DNA of 64,000 nt from Anaerolineales bacterium. GTDB lineage: Bacteria; Chloroflexota; Anaerolineae; Anaerolineales; Villigracilaceae. The notes under the pieces were generated by a model. The model saw nothing but the letters and a program-made list of their open reading frames with translations, was not told the DNA's origin and ran no database searches. The DNA is taken from assembly GCA_016934715.1 (NCBI GenBank), contig JAFGSI010000048.1, forward strand, positions 1 through 64,000, given 5' to 3'. The position numbers were made by a program, and so were the translations under genes. This document shows positions 39,471 to 50,000 of the stretch, piece by piece; the stretch's first letter is position 1, and each line of letters starts with the position of its first letter.

Positions 39471-42098
39471 ATGCCGGGAAATCTGCTTGAAGTGCAACTC
39501 AAAGAGACCTGCCAATTAACCGATGCCTGCTGGGCGGCGTGGATCGAACGCGCAGGAACGGACTGGGTCGTGCTTGCCGCCCACAAACTGACGCAAGACC
39601 GCCAGGTCGCCCTGAAGGAATACCTTCAAAGGCCGGATGTCTGCTCCTGGGTCGGAGGTGCATTGACCGGCAAGCGCAGCCGCTCCCGAACGCTTCCGCC
39701 GCGGGCGGGCCTGCCAGGTGCCAGGTTGTACCTCATCCCGGGTCAGGAAGGACAGCGATCCATTCTGGTCGGGGCGCAGGAACTCTCCGAAAGGGCGAAG
39801 CGCTTCTGGCGGGTGCTGGCGATGGGAGCGGGCAGCCACACAGCAGCAATCCCAACGCCGAGTTTGCCAGCCCTGGACGGGTCCCTTGACTGGGACGGCG
39901 GCCTGCTTTATGAATTACCCCAGGCCCTCGACCGTGCCCTGGCAGGCATTCTGAACATGGTCAAATGCCAGGGCGGCTGGCTGGCGATTCGTTCTGGAGA
40001 CTTTCTCGACATCCGGGTCCAGTCGGGATGTCCTGACTGCCAGGGCATGCAGATCTCCATCGAGTCCAACCCGTTGATGCGCGCCTTGAGCCAGGGGCGG
40101 GTTGGCAGTGTGGTGAGCGCCGATGATGTGGAATGGGCGATGGTCCCGCGGACCGGATTCCGGCCCACGACGCGCGTCTGGATGGCCGCGCCGCTGCGGA
40201 TCGGCCAGCGGGTGATCGGACTGGCGGCCGTCTGGCGCGAGGAGCCGATGACAACCGCCGAGGCGAAGCAGTTCGAACGTCTGACCCTCCGGGCCGCGCC
40301 AATGGTCGAAGCCAGCGTGACCTTCTCCAACCTTACCGATCATCTGCGGCGGCTGGCGCTCTTGAACGATTTCGCCCTGACGGTCTCCTCAGCCCTCGAT
40401 CTCGATCAGATCGCCCAGCGCGTCTTTGCCCTGCTGCGGCGGACCTTTGCCACCGAGTGGGTCAGCCTGCTGTTGCTTTCCTCGGACAGCAATGCCTTTC
40501 ATCACTATATGGATCGTGATGGTTCGCTCTTGGTCCATACTGGTCCAGCCGGAGAGATGCCGGTCCTGCATCTGGCCCAACGCGGGCAGGTCCTGCGTTT
40601 CGAGGAGATCCCTTCGCAGGATGTTTATGCCCCTCTTTTCTCCAAGGCCCGTTCGGCACTCCTGGTCCCGCTGAAGTACCGGCGTCAGGTCATCGGGGTG
40701 CTGGTCCTTGAAAATCAGCAGCCAGCTGCTTTCACGGTCTACGATGAGCACTTGCTGGTAGTGATCGCCAGCTACTTGGCTGGCCTGGTGGAAAATGGCC
40801 GTCTGCGCCAGGAGGCCGAGGCCCGGGCTCGCAACCTGGGTCTGATCCACGACGTGGTCCAGCAGGTCATGGGCCTGACCGATGTTGCCGAGGTGGCCCA
40901 GATCGCTGCCGAATTGATGGCTCGCAATTTCGCCTTCGAATTGACCGGGATTGCTCTGGCCGACGAGCACGGCATGCTGAGCGTGGTTGGCATTGGCGGG
41001 AGCGCCGCCGAGGTCATTCAGCGCGGCCTGCAGTATATGGATCCTGAGTCCCAGGCCGGCATCACGGCCCGGGTCTTCGTCACCGGGCAGAGCATGTTTG
41101 TCAATGATGTGACCCAGGATCCGATCTACCTGCCGATCCAGGGCTGGCGGGCAGGTTCAGAGATGTGCGTGGCGCTGCGCGATGGAGAGCATATCCTGGG
41201 AGTGATCGACGTCGAAAGCCAGCGCAAGAATGCCTTTACCTACAATGACCTGCTGGTGCTCGAGTCCCTGGCGGGGATTCTCTCGACCGTGATCGTCAGT
41301 GTCGGCCAGTACCAAAAATTGCAGACGACCGTGCGCCAGCTGCAGTCCGCCCGTGAAGAATTACAGGAGCGGATTGCGGCCCAGCGCATGGCCGAGACAC
41401 GCCTGATTCAAGCGGCGAAACTGGCTGCCGTTGGCGAAATGGCCTCCGGGATCGCCCACGAGCTGAACAATCCGCTGACCACCGTTTCGGGTTTCACCGA
41501 ACTGATCCTGGCGGATACTGCCCAGGACGCTTCTCAACGCGCAGACCTGGAGTTGATCCTGCGGGAAGCCAACCGCGCCCGCAACGTCATCCGGCGGCTG
41601 CTTGATTTCTCGCGCCAGAGTGAAAGCGTCCGCGCCCGAACCGATTTGAACGAGATCGTGACGGATGTCCTGGCACTGACCAATCATCTCCTGCACACCA
41701 GTGGGATCGAGGTCCGATCCGAACTGGCCCGGTCCCTGCCCTGGGTTTCGGTCGATCGCAACCAGATCAAGCAGGTCTTGCTCAACCTGTTCCACAATGC
41801 CCTGCATGCCATGCCCTCCGGGGGCCGGCTGACGGTCCAGACGGCGCGCAAGAAGCGCGAAGGCCGCGAGTGGCTGATCGTCCGGATCACGGATACCGGG
41901 GTGGGGATTTCGACCGAAAACCTGGCGCGGATCTTCGAACCATTCTTTACCACGCGCTCCCACATTGGCGGCACCGGGCTGGGACTGTCGGTTTCCTATG
42001 GGATCATCACCGACCATGGCGGGTTCATCGAAGCTGACAGCCAGGAGGGGTGTGGGTCGGTTTTCACGGTCTGGCTGCCGGTGGAGGTGGCTGAATGA
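39471..42098 (+). CDS. Multi-GAF histidine kinase
   Basis: An 875-residue cytosolic kinase. Residues 1-115 are a degenerate GAF-like domain. Three GAF-type domains follow at about 145-290, 300-450 and 455-610. A short coiled coil (about 615-650) leads to HisKA with H663 in GIAHELNNPL, and HATPase with IFEPFFTTR and GTGLGLSV. There are no transmembrane segments, so it senses internal signals or partners. A TATAAT lies about 20 bases before the ATG. The stop overlaps the next start (ATGA), beginning a three-gene signalling operon. Confidence 0.9.
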   Translation: MPGNLLEVQLKETCQLTDACWAAWIERAGTDWVVLAAHKLTQDRQVALKEYLQRPDVCSWVGGALTGKRSRSRTLPPRAGLPGARLYLIPGQEGQRSILVGAQELSERAKRFWRVLAMGAGSHTAAIPTPSLPALDGSLDWDGGLLYELPQALDRALAGILNMVKCQGGWLAIRSGDFLDIRVQSGCPDCQGMQISIESNPLMRALSQGRVGSVVSADDVEWAMVPRTGFRPTTRVWMAAPLRIGQRVIGLAAVWREEPMTTAEAKQFERLTLRAAPMVEASVTFSNLTDHLRRLALLNDFALTVSSALDLDQIAQRVFALLRRTFATEWVSLLLLSSDSNAFHHYMDRDGSLLVHTGPAGEMPVLHLAQRGQVLRFEEIPSQDVYAPLFSKARSALLVPLKYRRQVIGVLVLENQQPAAFTVYDEHLLVVIASYLAGLVENGRLRQEAEARARNLGLIHDVVQQVMGLTDVAEVAQIAAELMARNFAFELTGIALADEHGMLSVVGIGGSAAEVIQRGLQYMDPESQAGITARVFVTGQSMFVNDVTQDPIYLPIQGWRAGSEMCVALRDGEHILGVIDVESQRKNAFTYNDLLVLESLAGILSTVIVSVGQYQKLQTTVRQLQSAREELQERIAAQRMAETRLIQAAKLAAVGEMASGIAHELNNPLTTVSGFTELILADTAQDASQRADLELILREANRARNVIRRLLDFSRQSESVRARTDLNEIVTDVLALTNHLLHTSGIEVRSELARSLPWVSVDRNQIKQVLLNLFHNALHAMPSGGRLTVQTARKKREGREWLIVRITDTGVGISTENLARIFEPFFTTRSHIGGTGLGLSVSYGIITDHGGFIEADSQEGCGSVFTVWLPVEVAE

Positions 42099-43693
42099 CA
42101 ACCGCCCACGTCCTCGTCATCGACGATGAGCCTGGGATCGCGAAGCTGTGTGAACGCCTGTTGAAGCGTTACGGGTATCATGTGGTCTCCTTCAGCGATC
42201 CACATCAGGCTCTGGAATATGTCGAACAGAATGCCATCGACCTGCTCCTGGTTGACATTCGCATGCCCGAGATCAGCGGCTTTGACATGATCACCCGCAC
42301 CCGCCAGCACCAGCCGGAGTCGGCGGTCCTGGTGATGACCGGCTTCGGGACGGTGGAGATGGCCATCCAGGCGCTGCGCCAGGGGGTCGACGGATTGATC
42401 CTCAAGCCGTTCGAGGCCGGGGAGGAGCTGGTCCAGGCGGTGGAGCAGGCCCTCCGGGACAGCCAGAAGAAGCGCGACGTGGCCCGCATGCAGGCCTTGC
42501 GTCCGTTATTCGACATCACGCAGTCACTTCTGGCCGAGACCCGGCCCGACCGCCTGCTCGACCTGGTCCTGCATGCGGTCAGCGGGCACCTGCATTGTGA
42601 GCAAACCGGCTTCTACCAGTTTGACGAGGCGGAGGCCGATCTCCGCCTGGTGTCCAGCCGGGGCAAGCCCCTGGCAACGGAGAAGGACGATCCCGGTCAC
42701 GGGATCATCGCGCGTGCCGACGAGGAGGGGGTGCCCTTGTGGGTCAACGCGGCCGGACCGGGGGAACCGCAATTACAGAAAATGCTGGCCGCCCAGGCAC
42801 TTGCCTCGGTCATGGTCGCACCGATCACGCCGATGAATGTTCGCAGTGTCCTGTACGCAGCCCGGGCCGCGGCCGAGATCCCCTTCCGGGAGGCTGATTG
42901 GGAGATGTTCCTGCTCCTTTCCCGGCAGACCGCGATCGCCATGGAAAACGCCCGCCTGTACGCCGAATTGCGCGATTACGTGCAGCGGGTCGAGGACTCG
43001 CAGCAGGCCCTTGTTCGGGCCGAGAAGATGGCCACCGCCGGGCGGCTGACGGCTTCGATCGCCCACGAGATCAACAATCCGCTCCAGGCAGTGCAGAACT
43101 GTCTGCACCTGGCCATGCGGGAAGGAATGTCTCCCGAGAAACAGCAGGAATATCTTACCCTGGCCCGGACGGAACTGGACCGGTTGATGAAAACCGTCCA
43201 GCGGATGCTCGATTTCTACCGTCCCGGAGGCGTGGACCCTCAACCCACGGACGTGGCCGACTTGATGCGGCATGTCATCGACCTCTTGTCCCCGCAGATC
43301 AAAGGTCGGGAGATCCGCGTGACGACCGGTTTTTCCTCCAAGTTGCCACGGGTCCTGGCGGTCAGCAGCCAGCTGCAGCAGGTCTTTATCAACCTGATCC
43401 TGAACGCCTATGACGCGATGCCGGAAGGCGGAGAACTGCGCATCACTGCCCGGCTTGTCAAGGACATGATCGAGATCATCTTTCAGGATTCGGGCCCGGG
43501 GGTCCTGATGGAGAACCGCAGCAAGATTTTCGAGCCCTTCGTCAGCACAAAGGAGGGCGGCACCGGCCTCGGCCTTTCGGTCAGCTACGGGATCGTTGCC
43601 GCGCATGGTGGGAGCCTCGACCTGGTTCACGGGCGCGGCCCTGGGGCCTGCTTTCGGATTGTCTTGCCAGTCAAGGATGAAAAAGGATCATGA
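42095..43693 (+). CDS. REC-GAF-histidine kinase
   Basis: A 532-residue protein with an N-terminal receiver (DDE at 10-12, phospho-acceptor D54 in LVDIRMPEISG, switch K in LKPFE), a GAF domain at about 130-290, and a HisKA/HATPase transmitter (H324 in SIAHEINNPL; GTGLGLSVSYG near the end). Having the receiver in front makes it a relay: it can be phosphorylated by the kinase upstream and then pass the signal on. The start and stop overlap the neighbours by four bases each, so the three proteins should be made in fixed proportion. Confidence 0.92.
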   Translation: MTTAHVLVIDDEPGIAKLCERLLKRYGYHVVSFSDPHQALEYVEQNAIDLLLVDIRMPEISGFDMITRTRQHQPESAVLVMTGFGTVEMAIQALRQGVDGLILKPFEAGEELVQAVEQALRDSQKKRDVARMQALRPLFDITQSLLAETRPDRLLDLVLHAVSGHLHCEQTGFYQFDEAEADLRLVSSRGKPLATEKDDPGHGIIARADEEGVPLWVNAAGPGEPQLQKMLAAQALASVMVAPITPMNVRSVLYAARAAAEIPFREADWEMFLLLSRQTAIAMENARLYAELRDYVQRVEDSQQALVRAEKMATAGRLTASIAHEINNPLQAVQNCLHLAMREGMSPEKQQEYLTLARTELDRLMKTVQRMLDFYRPGGVDPQPTDVADLMRHVIDLLSPQIKGREIRVTTGFSSKLPRVLAVSSQLQQVFINLILNAYDAMPEGGELRITARLVKDMIEIIFQDSGPGVLMENRSKIFEPFVSTKEGGTGLGLSVSYGIVAAHGGSLDLVHGRGPGACFRIVLPVKDEKGS

Positions 43694-44418
43694 AAGCCAA
43701 TCTTCTTGTCGTCGATGATGAACCTGTTGAGCGCCAAACCCTGACCGACATCCTGCGCCTGGAGGGGTACCATGTTTTCTCGGTGGCAAACGGGGAGGCG
43801 GCCGTGGATTTCGTCCGCCAGAACCCGATCGATGTCATCGTTCTCGATCTGCGCATGCCCGGGATGAGCGGTCTGGATGTGGTCAAGGTGGTCAACCAGA
43901 TGGACCCGGATATTGAGATCGTCCTGCTCACCGCGCATGGTTCGATGGAGACGGCCATCGATGCATTGCGCAGCCGTGTCCATGATTATCTGCTCAAACC
44001 GGCCTCTCCGACCCAGATCCTCGAGAGCGTTGCCCGCGGACTGGCGCGACGCCGGACCCGGATTTCTGCCCAGCGGCAGAAGGACGCCGAACTGACCGAC
44101 GACGGGCGTGCCATTGTCGCCCTGGATGATGGGACCGTGATCGATTTCGGACGGCGATCGCTGCAATCAGGTGATCAGGTTGTGCTGTTGACTCCTGCTG
44201 AGGGGCGGCTATTGAAGATCTTCGTCGAAAACACCGGCAAGGTCTTCACTCACCGTGAACTGGTGCTGCTCGTGCAGGGATATGCGACTTCTCAGCAGGA
44301 GGCGCCAGAAATCCTGCGTCCGCTCGTCAGCCGTTTAAGACAGAAATTAGCCGGCGTGCCGGCTTTGATGGATCGGATTGTCAGCGTACGCGGTACAGGG
44401 TATGTCTTTGAGGAGTGA
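43690..44418 (+). CDS. OmpR-like response regulator
   Basis: A 242-residue protein: receiver domain (DDE at 9-11, D53 in VLDLRMPGMSG, Lys in LLKPASP) and a C-terminal winged helix (about 150-240) with LTPAEGRLLKIFVEN and RIVSVRGTGYVFEE, typical of the OmpR/PhoB group. The receiver also carries NtrC-like features (AHGSMETAIDALR). It is the likely DNA-binding output of the operon. It converges with an EamA gene, with only two bases between the stops. Confidence 0.92.
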   Translation: MKANLLVVDDEPVERQTLTDILRLEGYHVFSVANGEAAVDFVRQNPIDVIVLDLRMPGMSGLDVVKVVNQMDPDIEIVLLTAHGSMETAIDALRSRVHDYLLKPASPTQILESVARGLARRRTRISAQRQKDAELTDDGRAIVALDDGTVIDFGRRSLQSGDQVVLLTPAEGRLLKIFVENTGKVFTHRELVLLVQGYATSQQEAPEILRPLVSRLRQKLAGVPALMDRIVSVRGTGYVFEE

Positions 44419-44420
44419 CT

Positions 44421-45374
44421 TCAATCCCGGGCTCCCCAGCTGATGTCCGGTGGAATCTCCGGGGGCCGGAGCCATTTCAGCCAGCCGCCCTTGTGGCGCT
44501 TGTCGATGGGGGATCTATCGAAACCGATCAAGATCAGACTCAGTCCCAGCAGGAGGGCGCCCATCCATTGGAGCAGGCCGAGCTCTTCGTGCAGCCACAG
44601 GTGACTGACAACGATGGTGACGAAGAGTTCGCTCAAACCGAGCAGGGCGGTCTGCATGCCGCCGAGGTGTTTCACTCCCAGGAAAAGGGTCAACCTGGAA
44701 AGGAAGGTCACGAGGGTCAGGCAGAGGACGGGCCCCCAGGAGATCCCGGTCGCGGGGACCGCCCGGTCGAAGAGGAAGTATGCCGGGACGACGATCACGC
44801 TCATGGCCAGGAGCGTGTAGAGGGTCACGGTTGGGGCGGGAATGTCGTACAGGACGCGCTGGTTGATCGGCAGGTGCAGCGCGTACAGTGCTGCGGCGCC
44901 TAACATCAGGCCAACGCCAATCCAGTCAACCCGGGTTGAATTATTGTAGGTCAGGCAGATAACGCCCAGGATGGCAACCGCGATGCGCAGGCGGGTCATC
45001 TTGCTGGGCGGCTGATGGTCGAATGCCAGCCAGATCGCCAGAAACACGGGATAGAGAGAATACAACAGCTGTCCCACGCTGGCGGTCAATCTTGCCAGGG
45101 CCATGTAGTAGAGCAATGAGCCAAGTCCGTTGATCACGCCTGCCAGGCTGCAACCGAGCAAACCGGCCGGATAGATATACAGAAAGGGGCGTCGGAAGAG
45201 GGCAACGAGGACGAGCAGGATGGCGGCTGCCAGGCTGGTCCGGATCGCGACCACGACCAGCGGCGAGAAACCAAGCAGGATGGCCTGCCGGCCAAAGATC
45301 GGCGCCAGGCCCAGGAACAGGGCCGCGCTCAGGGCAGCACTGATCCCCATAGCGCGGCCGTTGATTTGTCTCAT
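44421..45374 (-). CDS. EamA-family transporter (second copy)
   Basis: A 317-residue protein with about ten hydrophobic helices in two halves. Family segments are ALFLGLAPIFGRQAILLG near the start, SLLYYMALARLTASVGQLLYSLYPVFLA, and in the second half LGVKHLGGMQTALLGLSELFVTIVVSHLWLHEELG. GAGG lies before the ATG at 45374. It lies 30 bases after the threonine-synthase-receiver gene on the same strand, so it may be the last gene of the long GAF operon, perhaps exporting an amino acid. Substrate is not known. Confidence 0.88.
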   Translation of the reverse strand: MRQINGRAMGISAALSAALFLGLAPIFGRQAILLGFSPLVVVAIRTSLAAAILLVLVALFRRPFLYIYPAGLLGCSLAGVINGLGSLLYYMALARLTASVGQLLYSLYPVFLAIWLAFDHQPPSKMTRLRIAVAILGVICLTYNNSTRVDWIGVGLMLGAAALYALHLPINQRVLYDIPAPTVTLYTLLAMSVIVVPAYFLFDRAVPATGISWGPVLCLTLVTFLSRLTLFLGVKHLGGMQTALLGLSELFVTIVVSHLWLHEELGLLQWMGALLLGLSLILIGFDRSPIDKRHKGGWLKWLRPPEIPPDISWGARD

Positions 45375-45404
45375 CGTTGCCTCAAGGTGGTGATACGCCC
45401 ATTC

Positions 45405-47081
45405 TCATTTGATCAAAGATTTGACTTCTTCCAGGAACTCATCGCTCAGGAAGTCGCCCTTCTGCATCAGGGCCTGGATTTGACCCTTGAGGCGGTTCTT
45501 TTCGTCGGCAGTCAGTTCTTTTGCTGTGGCGACAATGACCGGGATGTTGGCCGTTTCAGGCTTCGCTCGCAGGGCATCCAGAACGGAAAAGCCGTCAATT
45601 TCGGGCATCATCAGGTCGAGCACGATCAGATCGGGAAGTTCGCGTGCGATCAATTTGAGCGCCTCCTTGCCGTTTTCCGCTTCGAAGATCTTGTATTCTC
45701 CCTGGGATTGAAGAATCCTGCGGATCAGCCTGCGAACTTCCGGATTGTCATCCACGATGGCGACGTTCGGGAAGCGGTCAGGCGCGACCCGGCTGAGGGC
45801 CGCCAGCAGACCCTCTTGGGGCGTCTCCTCCATGACGCGTGAGGGCAGGACGACGTTGCGGGACCAGTTGTCACCCAGAACGAAGGGTTCGGCCGGCATC
45901 GTATGGCCGGTGCAATTGACCACCACGACATCGGTTGGCTTGATGACCCCGGCCCGGGCCAGTTTGAACAGTCCGGCGAATGCCACTGCGGCTGCCGGCT
46001 CTGCGGAGATGCCTTCCATCTTTGCCAGGACGTGCATGGCGCGGAAGGCATCCTCGTCGCTGACGCTTTCGAAGGTGCCATTGGTCTCAACAACCCACTT
46101 TCGCAACAGGGGATAGGCGCGTCCCGGGTCACCGGTGGCCAGGGTTTCGATGTGCGTGCGCGGCGAGGTCACAGGTGTGGCGGTCTCGGCTCCGGCTTTC
46201 CAGGCGATCACCATTGGGGAGCAGCCCTCGGACTGGATCGGGGCGATCGCCGGGATGCGGTCGATCATGTTCATCTTTTGCAGTTCCTGGAACCCTTTGG
46301 CGATCCCCAGCGGTCCCATACCGCCGCTGACGGATTGGATGTACCAATCCGGTGTTCGCCAGGCCGGGCGCGGCTTCCCATTGTTGGTCGTTGTCGGCCC
46401 TAAAGCCATGGTGATCTGCTCGCAGATCTCAAAGGCAATGGTCTTCATCGCTTCGATGGAAGTGATCGTCCGGGCACCCATGTCCAGGTACAACCCGCGC
46501 TGGCGGGCGAATTCTGCGGCGACCTGTTTGGCCTGGTCATACGATCCGGTCACTTTGATGACCTGGCTGCCGTAGAGGGCGATCTCGCGCATCTTCACCG
46601 CCGGGACCAGGCTGGTGACGAAAGCCCATAATTTTATGCTGGCGCGGGCCGCATAGGCAGAATACGAAATGGCCACGTTGCCTGTCGAGGCGGCGACCAT
46701 TTCCGTGATCCCCGCTTCTTTCAGGGCCGCGATCGTAACGGCTGCCTGACGATCTTTGAAGGAGGCTGTCGGTCCCTGGCGCTCATCTTTGATGAAGATA
46801 TTGGGGCAACCCAGCATCATCCCCAGGTTCACCGCCTGGAGAAGAGGAGTGCCTCCCTCTCCCAGGCGGATGACCGGGTTGGGGTTGCGGACAGGCAGGA
46901 GCTCCCGGTAGCGCCACAGGTCGAAGGTCCGCCCGGGGAGCTGCAGGGGCATGCTCTTGGCGATGGTCTCGAGGTCATATTCGGCCTGACGCCACTGGCT
47001 GCTGCACTTTGGGCAGGACACCGAGGTTGGAAAGTAAGGTGCGGTGTGACCGCAGTCGATGCATTTGATGACGAAGGACAT
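45405..47081 (-). CDS. Threonine-synthase-like PLP enzyme fused to a receiver domain
   Basis: A 558-residue fusion. ATG 47081 has GAGAG upstream. Residues 1-26 hold a zinc ribbon (C7, C10, C23, C26), as in long threonine synthases. Residues about 60-420 are a fold-type II PLP domain: PLP lysine K109 in TASFKDRQA, ASTGNVAIS (phosphate loop) and SVSGGMGPLGIAKG. Residues 439-558 are a complete receiver: DD pair, D489 in IVLDLMMPEIDG, T/A in VATAKE, K541. The enzyme would convert phosphohomoserine to threonine or act on a related substrate; the receiver could switch it or tether it to the kinase. It lies 10 bases after the 7-GAF hybrid kinase. Confidence 0.88.
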   Translation of the reverse strand: MSFVIKCIDCGHTAPYFPTSVSCPKCSSQWRQAEYDLETIAKSMPLQLPGRTFDLWRYRELLPVRNPNPVIRLGEGGTPLLQAVNLGMMLGCPNIFIKDERQGPTASFKDRQAAVTIAALKEAGITEMVAASTGNVAISYSAYAARASIKLWAFVTSLVPAVKMREIALYGSQVIKVTGSYDQAKQVAAEFARQRGLYLDMGARTITSIEAMKTIAFEICEQITMALGPTTTNNGKPRPAWRTPDWYIQSVSGGMGPLGIAKGFQELQKMNMIDRIPAIAPIQSEGCSPMVIAWKAGAETATPVTSPRTHIETLATGDPGRAYPLLRKWVVETNGTFESVSDEDAFRAMHVLAKMEGISAEPAAAVAFAGLFKLARAGVIKPTDVVVVNCTGHTMPAEPFVLGDNWSRNVVLPSRVMEETPQEGLLAALSRVAPDRFPNVAIVDDNPEVRRLIRRILQSQGEYKIFEAENGKEALKLIARELPDLIVLDLMMPEIDGFSVLDALRAKPETANIPVIVATAKELTADEKNRLKGQIQALMQKGDFLSDEFLEEVKSLIK

Positions 47082-47091
47082 GGAGTCTCTC

Positions 47092-50000
47092 TTAAGTGCC
47101 TTTCTGTTGCGGTTCCAGTCGTTTGAGCGCCCGGTCAAGGAGCGACAGGAGTTCCTGCTCGTTGAGAGAGCCTTTGCGCAGCAGTTTCTGCCCGAAATCG
47201 GAGAGTTGTTTCTGTTGCTCTGCGGTCAGGTCTGCCCCGGTGACGACCACGACAGGAATATCGGTCAGGGTACGGGTCGTGCGCAACTTTTCCAGGATCG
47301 CAAAGCCATCCATGTCCGGCATGAACAGATCGAGGATGACGGCCTGGGGCGGGTTGTTGGACAGGATTTCCCAGCCCCGGGGGCCGCCTTCAGCGAGGAT
47401 CGGCTTGAACTGGCTACGCTCCTCGAGGATCTTGCCGATCAGGCGCAGGTCTTTGGGGTCGTCGTCGATGACCAGGACTTCCCGGATGGTGCCATCACTG
47501 TTCAGGCGGTTGAGGGCGTTGAGCAAATCGTCTTCGAGTATCGGCTTGACGAGGTAATCGGCCGCTCCCAGGCTGAAGCCTTTTTCCTCCTCTTCGAGGA
47601 TGCTGCAGATGAGGATCGGGATGTCGCGCGTTGCGGGATCTGTCTTGAGTTCGCTCAACACGGTCCAGCCATCTTTTCCCGGCATCATGATGTCAAGCGT
47701 GATGGCATGCGGTTTCAGGTGGCGGGCACGCTCCACCGCCTGGCTCGGATCGGTCAGGGCGATGACCTGGAAGCCTTGCGGCTGCAGGTAGCGTTCATAG
47801 AGTTCAATGACCTGTTTATCGTCATCGATGGCCAGGATGACGTGCGCCGGATGGCGGCTTTCGGCCACGGTGCGGGATTCGCCATCCTTGCCGCGCGGAA
47901 CCGGCAGGGTGAAGAAGAAGGTGCTTCCCTGTCCAGCTTCGCTGCTGACGCCGATGCGGCCACCATGCAGTTCCACCAGGCGCCTGGAAATCGAGAGACC
48001 GAGGCCGGTTCCTCCTGTCTTGCGGGTCGGAGAGGCGTCAACTTGCGAGAAGGGCTGGAAGAGCTTGTTCTGGTCATCGGTGGTGATGCCCGGTCCGGTA
48101 TCGATGACCTTGATCATGATCTCGGGCTGGTTTTGCGGCCCGCGTTCGAGGGTTGCCGCAATGGTGATCGAGCCCTTTTCGGTGAATTTGGCTGCATTGG
48201 ACATCAGGTTGATCAGCACCTGCCGAATGCGGACCGCGTCGGCGCGGATGATCGGCAGGTTGTCGGCAATCGCTTCCTCCAGTGTGACCGGCTTGTCCTT
48301 GATCAGACCGCTGACGGTCGGGATGACGCTCTCGATCGTATCGGCAATGTTGACGTCGTCGAAGGCCAATTCCATCTTGCCGGCTTCGATCTTGGACAGG
48401 TCGAGGATGTCATTGATCAGGCGGAGGAGGTGCTGGCCCGAGTTGTAGATCGCGTTGAGGTCCTGTTCCTGCAGTTCGGTGACCGGTCCATCGATGCCCT
48501 TCAGGATCACCCTTGAGAATCCGATGATCGAGTTGAGCGGCGTGCGCAATTCGTGGCTCATGTTGGCCAGGAACTGGTCCTTGAGACGGTCCAGTTCACG
48601 CATTTCCTGGATCGCCTGCTGGGCAAGTTCATAGGAGCGGGCATTGTCGATGGCTACGGCGACCTGGTCGGCGAGGGTCTGCAGAACGGCGATGTCAGCT
48701 TCTGCAAAGGCATCCGTCTTCTCAGACTGGATGTCGACTGCGCCGATGATGCGGTCACCGATGCGCAGAGGGATGGCGGCTTCCGCCCGGGTGTCGGGCA
48801 ACAGCGGGTTGGGTCGGTGGGTCGGATCGGTGGCGGTGTTGTTGACAATCAGGGGCTGCCCGGAAGCGGTCACGGTGCCAACGATCGAGCGTGAGCCGAC
48901 CTGCAGCGTGTGGCCGTAGGCGAGCATCTCTTTTCCGGCTCGGCCGGTGGCGGCAGACAGGTTGGCCTTGAACCCGGTTTCTTCGATGGTGAATATACCT
49001 GCATGGTAGAAACCGAAGCGATCACGGATCAGGTCTACGGTCCGGCTGAAGAGCGTGCCCAAGTCGAGGGTCGAGGTGACCAGGCGGCCGATCTCGGCGG
49101 AAATGGCCAGGTATTCGTTCTGCCGGCGCAGGGCCTCTTCGGAGGAACTGATCTGATCGAACAGGCGGGCGTTCTGGACGGCGACCGCGGCGGTGTTGGC
49201 GATGGCATTCAACAGGCTGCGATCGTGCTCGCTGAAGGCGTCAGGATTGGTATAGCTCTGGACGGCCATCACACCCAGCGTCTGCTCGCCGACGAACAGT
49301 GGCACGCCCAGGAAGCATTTTGCCGGTTCCCCGACAATGGGAATGTTATGCTCGCTGAGCCACTCGGAAATTTCACCTTTGATCAGGACGCTTTCGCGGT
49401 TGGCAAGAATGTAACCGGTCAGGCCTCTGTCGTCGGGCATGCGGGTGATCTCGCGGTCGACCTGGGATTCGGAAACGTTGAACGGGAAGACGACCTCGTG
49501 ATTTTCGTGGTCGTGCCAGCCAATATAGAAATTGGATGTGTCGAGCAGGCGGGAAACACCCCGGAAAACCTCCTCGAGCACCTGGTCCAGGTTCAGGCGG
49601 GAAGCGAGCCCTCGGCCAAGATCGTTGAGGGCGGCCATTTCCTCGGCCCGCAGCTGGGTCTGTTCGAACAGGCGGGCGTTGTAGAGGGCTGTCGAAGTCT
49701 GATAGACGATGTTCTCGATCAGGCGGGTTTCCCGTTCGTCGAGCTGGCGGCCCGCCTCGTGGATGTCGAGTCCGATGGTGGCGATGATCTCGTCACCGGC
49801 GACGATCGGGTAGATGTACATATTTTGAACGCCGCGCTTGACCATCACCTCCTGCAGGCCGGACATCAGCGGGTTGTTCTGGACGTCCTCTACGAAGAGT
49901 GGTTTGCGCGTGCGGAAGACTTCTTCGTTGGCCGGTGTCCCGCTGATCGGAATGACCAATCCGATGCTCGAAACTCCCTCAGCCGGGGCCGGCGAATCGG

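Noticed and set aside
47059-48516. 485-codon frame antisense to the hybrid kinase
   Set aside because: Covers the kinase and receiver coding part on the other strand; no motif, and similar shadows accompany every long GC-rich gene here.
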